From positions 186,001-250,000 of the forward strand of contig JAGZEK010000001.1 of NCBI GenBank assembly GCA_018368345.1: DNA of 64,000 nucleotides, read 5' to 3'. The notes below the pieces were generated by a model that did not search any database, was not told the DNA's origin, and saw nothing but the letters and a program-made list of their open reading frames with translations. A program made the position numbers and the translations under genes. Source of the stretch: Collinsella sp. GTDB taxonomy: Bacteria; Actinomycetota; Coriobacteriia; Coriobacteriales; Coriobacteriaceae. Shown here piece by piece: positions 57,887-64,000 of this stretch. Within the stretch, counting starts at the first letter, position 1. Every line of letters starts with the position of its first letter.

Positions 57887-60800
57887 ATGGGCATCAAAAA
57901 CGCGATTATGCGCGCTGCCGATAAAGCCGGCAACGCGGTCGCAACCGTCTCGGTACTCAGCAGCTCCCAGCTCGATGAGGTCGACCAAAAGCGAACAGCA
58001 TACTTGTCAGAAAAGCCGAATCCGGCAGACGAGCAAGCTGTCGAGCTCACCAATCGGCTCTTGGCAACTGCCGCCGTTGAGCTTCACAACGCCTATCTGC
58101 CGCAGCTGCGAAATGTTTACGCGCCGATTGACCCCTCCATTGAATACCCCATGGGCTTTAACGCCGACAACAACATCCGCTTCATGAATATCACGAAGTG
58201 GATCGTCGATCCCAACGAGGACAGTCTCGAGAAGCTTGTAAATGTATACGACGTTCTTTCTGACGAAGAATGCAACATTGCGCTGATCTTTAATCGAACC
58301 AGCGCAAGCACCGAGGTATTTCTCGCAGTCGTCAATAGCGACAATGCTCGCGACAACATCGACGCCGATAATTTTTCCCGGCGCATGTCGGATGCCTTGA
58401 GGGGCAACTTCCCCGGTTCCGAAGTGGGGCCCGCCAACCGCGGTCCCATTCCGTGTCTAGACAATCGACGCCCGTCTTCGGTTGCCGCCGTTTCGAATAT
58501 TCCAGCCGAAAAGAACGAGAAGTTCGTCACGCAAACTATTGAGAAGGTTCTCGACGGCATTGTGCCCGGTAGGCCGAGCGAAGACTACACTATCGTGCTG
58601 CTCGCAACCCCGATCCATGATATCGAATCGCGCAAACTCCGCCTCGCCGAACTCCACTCACTGCTAACGCCTTATGCCTCATGGACGACCAACTACACCC
58701 ATCACCAGAACGACTCCATCGGATCGTCCGCGACGATTGGCATCAATGCAGGTGTGAGCGCCGGCAGACAGGTGGGAAATAATCAGGCTGTTGCTCAAAA
58801 CTACAACGAAACGGACTCGACAAACGAGTCGACCTCGGAATCGAGCAACGAGAGCGTAACCGACTCGTCCACATCGACCGAAAGCATCACGGATACGGTC
58901 ACCGACGGCAGGAATGAGTCCTCGAGCGGAGGCGTTGACTTAGGCGTATCCGCAAGTCACACGGAGGGTTCGTCGCACTCCACGTCCACGGCAACAGGTA
59001 CAAGCTCATCTACCGGCAAGGCCATATCCAACACGCTCGGCAAAGCCGTCACCAGCGGTGTTGGCAAGGCTGTCTCTAAGGGAGCTTCCGTGACTTCCGG
59101 TGTTTCGCAGGCAGTAAATCTAGGTGCCAACTTTGGCGGATCGTTCGCACGCTCAAGCACGGTCACCGCTACCATCGGCGCCGACGAAGGCATCACGCAG
59201 ACGTTCAAGAATTACTCCATCCAACACGCGCTCGAAATACTTGAGTTGCAAATGAAGCGCTACGACCTTGCCTCGGCACTCGGCATGTGGGACTTTTGCG
59301 CCTACGTGCTAGCAGAAGACCACAACGTCGCGAATAACGTTGCCCACACCTATCTCGCCCTCACCCAGGGCAAAGAATCCTATATGTCTCAGGCTGCAGT
59401 AAACCTCTGGCGCGGAGACCTTGGAGAGCAAAGCGCCGACGCCACGGCAATCTGCTCCTACCTTCGCGATTTGCGCCATCCTGCTTTTGCCCTCTCCCCC
59501 GCCCTGCTCGATCAACATCCGAGCTTTTCGGTCTATCCGGCAACGGTCGATGCAACGACTGCCCTTTCGGGCAAGGAGCTGGCCTATTCGCTCAACTTTC
59601 CCAAGAAGTCCGTCCCAGGGTTGCCCGTTATCGAATGCGCTTCTTTTGGGCGCAACGTCTCTACGTTCGATGGTACGCAGCCTCAGCAGGGCCTTTGCAT
59701 AGGCAAGGTTTTCCATATGCATCGCGAGGAACGCATCGAAACGTTCCTGTCAAAGGACTCACTTGCCTCGCACACCTTTGTTACGGGCAGCACCGGCGCA
59801 GGAAAGACCAATACCGTCTGTCGCATCCTCGACCAAGCGCTCGATCAGCGAGTCAACTTCCTTGTCATTGAACCTGCCAAGGGCGAATACAAGGACGTGT
59901 ATGGAGCCCGCGAAGACGTAAACGTCTTTGGAACCAATCCAGAATTCACGCCGCTCCTGCGTATCAATCCTTTTAGCTTCCCGTCCGGCATCCATGTGCT
60001 GGAACACCTCGACCGACTCGTTGAGATCTTTAATGTCTGCTGGCCCATGTACGCCGCCATGCCCGCCGTCCTTAAAGACGCCGTCGCCAGGTCATACGAA
60101 GACTGTGGATGGGACCTTGCCGCTTCTGATAACCCATATGGAGCCGATCTCTTTCCTTGCTTTGCAGATGTTGCCCGCAACGTCCGCGAGATTCTCGATT
60201 CCAGCGAGTACGACGCCGAAAATAAGGGCGCCTACAAGGGTTCGCTGCTCACACGTCTCAATTCACTCACCAACGGGCTCAACGGCATGATGCTTTCGTC
60301 GAACGAAGTCGACGCCACCGTGCTTTTTGACGCCAACACAGTCATCGACCTATCGCGCATTGGCTCCGCCGAAACAAAATCCCTACTCATGGGTCTTCTT
60401 GTACTCAAACTTCAAGAACATCGCATGGCCGAGAAAAAGGGCATGAACCAGCCACTTCGCCATCTGACCGTGCTTGAAGAGGCGCACAACCTGCTTAAGC
60501 GATCGTCGAGCAGCCAAGGCTCGGAAAGCGGCGACCTGACAGGCAAGAGCGTCGAGATGATCTCAAATGCCATCGCCGAGATGCGTACATACGGCGAAGG
60601 CTTCATCATCGCCGACCAGGCGCCCGGACTTCTCGATATGGCAGCCATTCGCAACACAAATACCAAGATCATCCATCGCCTGCCCGATCTTTCGGACCGC
60701 GAGCTCGCCGGTCGCGCCGCCAACCTCAACGACCAACAGATCGTCGAACCGGCACGCCTGCCTAAAGGCGTTGCGGCCATTTACCAAAACGATTGGGTTG

Positions 60801-61318
60801 AGCCGGTGCTCTGCAAGATCGCCAAAGCAGAGGATGGCGAGCACTTTGCATACAGCCGCCCCATCGACGATGTCGCAAGCAACCAGAGCGATGATGCCCT
60901 TGCCGTAGCGCGCATGCTGGCCTACGGAATCAGCATCGGAACCAAGACGGAGCTGCACAGCATTCGCGAACGGCTCGATCGCCTCCATATCGACGCGTCT
61001 ACAAAGGTCAAGATCCTGCGCACCGTTCAAAACCCACCCGCCGAACCGCGCATGACCAAGCTGGGACCCATAATGAGCACACTGTTTCCCAACGTTGCCA
61101 AAGCGGTCGAGGACGAACGCGAGTGCAGCGATGAAGCCGAACAATGGACAATGGCGGCGGACGCGGCACTCAGGTCCTCAATCGACCGCGATATCGACAG
61201 CCGCACCAGGCAGGTCATCATCCAGGGCATCATGACCGATGTCTTGTGTCTGCAAATGCAAGATACCCAAGCATATTCCGATTGGCACAACTGGAACGAG
61301 AATAGCGAGGTGAGCTAA
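57887..61318 (+). CDS. Large HerA/FtsK-like ATPase with Ser/Thr-rich insert
   Basis: 1143 aa. Residues 1-~285 are a unique domain; ~304-385 are strikingly rich in Ser, Thr, Asn and Glu (TNESTSESSNESVTDSSTST); ~386-430 are Gly/Ala/Ser-rich; from ~600 a DUF87/HerA-type motor: Walker A TGSTGAGKTNT (G634-T641), the FLVIEPAKGEYKDVYG segment, LLRINPFSFP, Walker B HLTVLEEAHNL (E864-E865), and a sensor/arginine-finger region GFIIADQAPGLLDMAAIRNT. HerA-like motors pump DNA or protein in defence, conjugation or secretion. Ends by TAATG overlap with the toxin gene. Confidence 0.8.
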   Translation: MGIKNAIMRAADKAGNAVATVSVLSSSQLDEVDQKRTAYLSEKPNPADEQAVELTNRLLATAAVELHNAYLPQLRNVYAPIDPSIEYPMGFNADNNIRFMNITKWIVDPNEDSLEKLVNVYDVLSDEECNIALIFNRTSASTEVFLAVVNSDNARDNIDADNFSRRMSDALRGNFPGSEVGPANRGPIPCLDNRRPSSVAAVSNIPAEKNEKFVTQTIEKVLDGIVPGRPSEDYTIVLLATPIHDIESRKLRLAELHSLLTPYASWTTNYTHHQNDSIGSSATIGINAGVSAGRQVGNNQAVAQNYNETDSTNESTSESSNESVTDSSTSTESITDTVTDGRNESSSGGVDLGVSASHTEGSSHSTSTATGTSSSTGKAISNTLGKAVTSGVGKAVSKGASVTSGVSQAVNLGANFGGSFARSSTVTATIGADEGITQTFKNYSIQHALEILELQMKRYDLASALGMWDFCAYVLAEDHNVANNVAHTYLALTQGKESYMSQAAVNLWRGDLGEQSADATAICSYLRDLRHPAFALSPALLDQHPSFSVYPATVDATTALSGKELAYSLNFPKKSVPGLPVIECASFGRNVSTFDGTQPQQGLCIGKVFHMHREERIETFLSKDSLASHTFVTGSTGAGKTNTVCRILDQALDQRVNFLVIEPAKGEYKDVYGAREDVNVFGTNPEFTPLLRINPFSFPSGIHVLEHLDRLVEIFNVCWPMYAAMPAVLKDAVARSYEDCGWDLAASDNPYGADLFPCFADVARNVREILDSSEYDAENKGAYKGSLLTRLNSLTNGLNGMMLSSNEVDATVLFDANTVIDLSRIGSAETKSLLMGLLVLKLQEHRMAEKKGMNQPLRHLTVLEEAHNLLKRSSSSQGSESGDLTGKSVEMISNAIAEMRTYGEGFIIADQAPGLLDMAAIRNTNTKIIHRLPDLSDRELAGRAANLNDQQIVEPARLPKGVAAIYQNDWVEPVLCKIAKAEDGEHFAYSRPIDDVASNQSDDALAVARMLAYGISIGTKTELHSIRERLDRLHIDASTKVKILRTVQNPPAEPRMTKLGPIMSTLFPNVAKAVEDERECSDEAEQWTMAADAALRSSIDRDIDSRTRQVIIQGIMTDVLCLQMQDTQAYSDWHNWNENSEVS

Positions 61319-62007
61319 TGGAGTTCAAGCAAATGAAAGGCGGCGTGGCCAAGCTAGGCGATAAACTTGGGTTCAATCCTGATAAACTCATTGGCCCCGA
61401 ATCAAAGGAAACCAAGGCAGAGGTTAAAAATGCCGGCCGTAACGAATCCATCGATCCCGACAAATTGATTAGACCCTCGGTGGAATCGTGCGATTATCCT
61501 TCGAGCTATAAGGAGAGGCTGGACCGTACACCGAGCATCGAGAATCCAAACGGAAAATGGTCGGGTGACCGAGGGGAATCGATGTTTATTCCCACAGCCG
61601 ATAGGGTCCGCGAGATTCTTCGAAACAAAGGTCTTGAGGGCATCAATTACAAGGATGGAATTCCTGACTTCAACCCTATCTCTGAAGCGAAAGTAACCAT
61701 ACAAGGCATGAGCCAGCATAGGCTTTCGCAGATGGGCGAGAACGGCGAACGCATTGTCGGCAACTATGAAAAGGCAGACACTGAATGCGCAAAAGCTTGG
61801 AACCTTGAGCAACGCGATGGCAAAGATGATTGGACGCACCAGGATGTCAAGAAATGGCGCGAGGCAAATGAGTACACCTGGCACGAACACAATGATAAGA
61901 AGACGTGCTCTCTTGTTCCGACCGAAGTTCACAAGGTGTGCAGCCATCTCGGCGGCGTAAGCGAAATCAAAAACATACTGAATCAGATTGGCGGCTTCGA
62001 TGACTAA
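61318..62007 (+). CDS. HNH/Endonuclease VII-fold nuclease toxin
   Basis: 229 aa; start overlaps the HerA stop by one base, with GAGGTGAG ahead. The C-terminal ~150 residues match the polymorphic-toxin HNH/Endo VII domain of the [WLY]HH type: GKWSGDRGESMFIP, IPDFNPISEAKVTI, then YTWHEHNDKKTCSLVPTEVH and KVCSHLGGV. Likely catalytic/metal His: H189/H191, H205, H210. The N-terminal 80 residues are short and repeat a PDKLI-P motif (FNPDKLIGP, IDPDKLIRP), perhaps a recognition tag. Should cut DNA; immunity gene overlaps its stop. Confidence 0.8.
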   Translation: MEFKQMKGGVAKLGDKLGFNPDKLIGPESKETKAEVKNAGRNESIDPDKLIRPSVESCDYPSSYKERLDRTPSIENPNGKWSGDRGESMFIPTADRVREILRNKGLEGINYKDGIPDFNPISEAKVTIQGMSQHRLSQMGENGERIVGNYEKADTECAKAWNLEQRDGKDDWTHQDVKKWREANEYTWHEHNDKKTCSLVPTEVHKVCSHLGGVSEIKNILNQIGGFDD

Positions 62008-62368
62008 CGGCATGAATCTGTGGGGCAGGGATTTCTCGCTCCCCGTCTATTACGAGTGTGACTCGGACCAAGGCGTCCTCGACATTCAAAAGGAAGCAAA
62101 GGGCGCCCTGCTTGCAAGCTGGGATACCGTTGAGGACAGCAAGGAAGCGATCGAAGATTATTGTCTCGAAAGAGACGGCGATCAGATCGAGGGCCCCATT
62201 ACAAACATCTTTAGATACGTTATTCCGACCAGTATCGTGGTACTTCGGAGCGATGATGCTCGCAAAGCAGCGCTCATGTGCAACTATCGCTTTGACCCCG
62301 AACACGGACTTGCTGCGGTATTTGAGAACGAGCAACTTACGGCTGTCGTCCCCCAAGACGAGCTCTAG
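62000..62368 (+). CDS. Immunity-like protein (DUF6985-type)
   Basis: 122 aa; ATG at 62000 overlaps the toxin stop (ATGACTAA), so it is coupled. A small acidic protein with FSLPVYYECDSDQGVLDIQK and the C-terminal CNYRFDPEHGLAAVFENEQL, VVPQDEL, characteristic of DUF6985-type immunity proteins seen beside HNH toxins. It most likely neutralises the upstream nuclease. A terminator follows. Confidence 0.72.
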   Translation: MTNGMNLWGRDFSLPVYYECDSDQGVLDIQKEAKGALLASWDTVEDSKEAIEDYCLERDGDQIEGPITNIFRYVIPTSIVVLRSDDARKAALMCNYRFDPEHGLAAVFENEQLTAVVPQDEL

Positions 62369-62390
62369 GTCGATCATACGCAGACACAAA

Positions 62391-62435
62391 ACCGAGGCCA
62401 CTCCAGCACACACCGGAGCGGCCTCGGCCTCTTTT
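62391..62435 (+). terminator. Terminator of the dynamin-HerA-toxin-immunity operon
   Basis: CCGAGGCCACTCC (62392-62404) pairs with GGAGCGGCCTCGG (one mismatch), followed by CCTCTTTT. 23 bp after the immunity stop. Confidence 0.85.
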
Positions 62436-62477
62436 ACGTATGCTCAGCGAGGTAGCTAAAAAAGCCCCATTACAGTT

Positions 62478-62508
62478 TGAGTCGTCCGAAAGGGCGGCTC
62501 TTTTCCGT
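62478..62508 (+). terminator. Small hairpin with T-run
   Basis: AGTCGTCC, GAAA loop, GGGCGGCT then CTTTT; two G-T wobble pairs. It lies between the operon terminator and the IS110 element, and may be a second terminator or lie in the element's left end. Confidence 0.4.
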
Positions 62509-62509
62509 T

Positions 62510-62731
62510 GCATGGCTATACGATTGAGCCGTACCGGTGGTCGCTGGCCGACCGCCCCGGACGGCCGTCAGCCCCTGCCCCGTAGAGGGCCCGGGACGTG
62601 TTGCCGCCGGGGCGGGAGGTGCCGCGGGGAACGACTGAATAGAGATGTGCCGGGCCCGGACCGGGCCACGGCCGGGTAATGTGGGTGTTCGCCTCCGCGG
62701 CTTACGGCCGGCTCAAGGGAGAGGATACACC
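62510..62731 (+). ncRNA. Possible IS110 left end with bridge RNA
   Basis: The 220 bp before the transposase is non-coding and very GC-rich, with strong internal pairing (CGGGCCCGG, GGCCACGGCCGG and similar). IS110-group elements encode a bridge RNA of ~150-200 nt in the left end, upstream of the recombinase, that selects target and donor. TATACG at 62518 could be the -10 that pairs with TTGACA at 63984 in the circular form. Position and length fit; structure is not verified. Confidence 0.4.
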
Positions 62732-63898
62732 ATGCCTGCTGAAGAGATGTCCGTGGCCTACCTTGGGATCGACGTCGGGAAGAGCTCGCACAGCGCGTGC
62801 GCGCTCGATGTGGGAGGGCGCGTCGCCTTCAGGGCCGAGCTGGCCAACAGGCCCGACGACATCGACCGGCTGCTCGAGCGTGCCGGCTCCGGCGCGCTGG
62901 TCGTCGTCGACCAGAAGCGAAACATCGGCGCGCTGGTCCTCGCGCGCGCCCATGTGCACGGGAACCCCTGCGCCTACCTGCCCGGATATGCCGAGAAGCA
63001 GGCCCGCGGGATGTTCCCCGGCATCGCTAAGACCGACGCCATCGACGCCGAGGTAATCGCGCGCACCGCGCTCGGCGTGCCCCGCGCCCTCAGGCCGGCG
63101 CCCGAGGAGCCCGAGGGGACCGCCTCGCTGCGGATCCTGTCGTCGCAGCGCGAGTTCGCGTCGTCCGCCAGGACCCGCGCGAAGAACAGGCTCCGCGCGA
63201 CCCTGCTCGAGGCCGATCCCGCGCTCGAGGGCGCGGTCGACCCGTCTAGCCGATGGCAGGTGTCGATGCTGGCCAAGTTCGGCGGGGCCGCCGGGTGCTC
63301 CGCCGCCGGCTGGCGCAGGTTCTCGAGCGCCGCCAGGCGCGCGGGCGCCCCCGTGGCGGGGGCCAGGAGGCTCTGGGAGGCGCTGCTGGCCTCGTCGCGC
63401 TCGGGAAGGCGCCTGCCGGCCGGCGAGGACGTCGCGGTCCGGATACTCGCCCGGGAGATAGCCTCCCTCGACGCTGACATCGAGGAGCTCGACTCGCTCG
63501 TGGCCGACTCGCTGGCGGGCGACGAGGTCTACGAGTGCCTCCTCACGGTGCCCGGGATCGGCCCCAAGACCGCCGCGGCGCTGGTGACGTCGATCGACAT
63601 ATCCGCGTTCAGGGGACACGACGAGCTCGCGAGCTACTGCGGCGTGGCGCCGCGCGACAGGCGCTCCGGGAGCAGCATCAGGTCGACGTCGCCGCAGCAC
63701 GGCGGGAACAGGCAGCTCAAGAACCTGCTCATATTCAGCTGCAACTCCCTCATCGGCACGGACAACAGGTTCGGGAGGTACTACGAGGAGTGCAGGGCGA
63801 GGGGGATGAGGCACAGCAAGGCGCTGAAGGCGGTCGCGAGGAAGAGGCTCAAGGTCATCTACGCGATCATGCGCGACGCCGTCCCGTACGCGGCCTAG
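62732..63898 (+). CDS. IS110-family transposase/recombinase
   Basis: 388 aa from the ATG at 62732, AAGGGAGAGG ahead; the upstream ORF extension is unlikely. N-terminal RuvC-like DEDD domain starts VAYLGIDVGKSSHSACALDV, with the KTDAIDAEVIA motif. C-terminal Transposase_20 domain has LLTVPGIGPKTAAALVTSID and RRSGSSIRSTSPQHGGNRQL, where the nucleophile Ser is expected. GC content and codon use are clearly higher than in the neighbouring operon, a sign of recent arrival. Full length, probably active. Confidence 0.93.
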   Translation: MPAEEMSVAYLGIDVGKSSHSACALDVGGRVAFRAELANRPDDIDRLLERAGSGALVVVDQKRNIGALVLARAHVHGNPCAYLPGYAEKQARGMFPGIAKTDAIDAEVIARTALGVPRALRPAPEEPEGTASLRILSSQREFASSARTRAKNRLRATLLEADPALEGAVDPSSRWQVSMLAKFGGAAGCSAAGWRRFSSAARRAGAPVAGARRLWEALLASSRSGRRLPAGEDVAVRILAREIASLDADIEELDSLVADSLAGDEVYECLLTVPGIGPKTAAALVTSIDISAFRGHDELASYCGVAPRDRRSGSSIRSTSPQHGGNRQLKNLLIFSCNSLIGTDNRFGRYYEECRARGMRHSKALKAVARKRLKVIYAIMRDAVPYAA

Positions 63899-64000
63899 CG
63901 GGCGGCGAGGTCAACCGAAGAGGAGGCGGGGGCGCAAGGCGCCCGGATGCGTCGTGCCGAAATGTCGCGAAGCGCGCGGTTGACAAAACTATAGAGACAC
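63899..64000 (+). mobile_element. Probable right end of the IS110 element
   Basis: About 100 bp of non-coding sequence after the stop, with a GGCGC-AAG-GCGCC hairpin near 63932 and TTGACA near 63984, where a reconstituted junction promoter would have its -35. The exact border is outside or at the window end and cannot be set. Confidence 0.4.

Overview
The window looks like a stretch of a Coriobacteriia chromosome, most probably a Collinsella-type gut actinobacterium. The reasons are its GC-rich codon use, the SsnA/YgfK molybdenum-hydroxylase cluster, a FabK-type fatty-acid cluster with a fused AccD-AccA, and the style of the ribosomal and RNA polymerase genes. The species is inferred, not proven. 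Nearly all genes from 12 kb to 55 kb lie on the minus strand.

Layout: 0-7 kb holds a selenium-associated purine hydroxylase/permease cluster (2Fe-2S subunit, polyferredoxin, ygfK, ssnA, NCS2 permease), flanked by a YheO-type regulator. 8-14 kb holds ridA, a U32 peptidase, a pseudouridine synthase, a non-coding repeat array, a DeoR regulator and a Gfo/Idh/MocA oxidoreductase. 14.5-20.3 kb is the S10 ribosomal operon from rplC to rplX. 20.7-24 kb has a phosphatase, a cation transporter and a PTS EIIC. 24-33 kb is a complete type II fatty-acid synthesis operon (fabH-acpP-fabK-fabD-fabG-fabF-accB-fabZ-accC-accDA) with birA divergent. 34-37.6 kb is rpsL-rpsG-fusA-rpsJ. 38-40 kb is an ECF sigma/anti-sigma pair. 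40-48 kb is rpoB-rpoC, then galU, then rplJ-rplL to 50.6 kb. 51-55 kb has an aminotransferase, a hypothetical gene, a DNA glycosylase and a GH13 amylase. 55.3-62.4 kb is a tight four-gene plus-strand operon: dynamin-like GTPase, large HerA-like ATPase, HNH/Endo VII toxin and immunity-like protein. The right end is an IS110-family element.

The genes rplJL, rpoBC, rpsL-rpsG-fusA-rpsJ and rplC-rplX lie in the ancestral order on one strand but are separated by galU, the sigma cassette and the fatty-acid block. Three of the four ribosomal restarts (rplJ, rpsL, rplC; not rpoB) are preceded by a giant hairpin: 32-41 bp of near-perfect inverted repeat whose arm sequence differs between copies, enclosing a 63-69 nt loop that is strongly conserved. 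This family, the four-gene ATPase/toxin operon, an alpha-CTD-like domain fused to the end of RpoC, a replaced fork loop 2 in RpoB, and an 80-bp-period array of alternating 15-bp motifs are the observations most worth following up.

Starts were chosen by Shine-Dalgarno position and family alignment; several are GTG or TTG. No tRNA, rRNA or CRISPR array was seen. Long opposite-strand ORFs over the GC-rich genes were treated as shadows.
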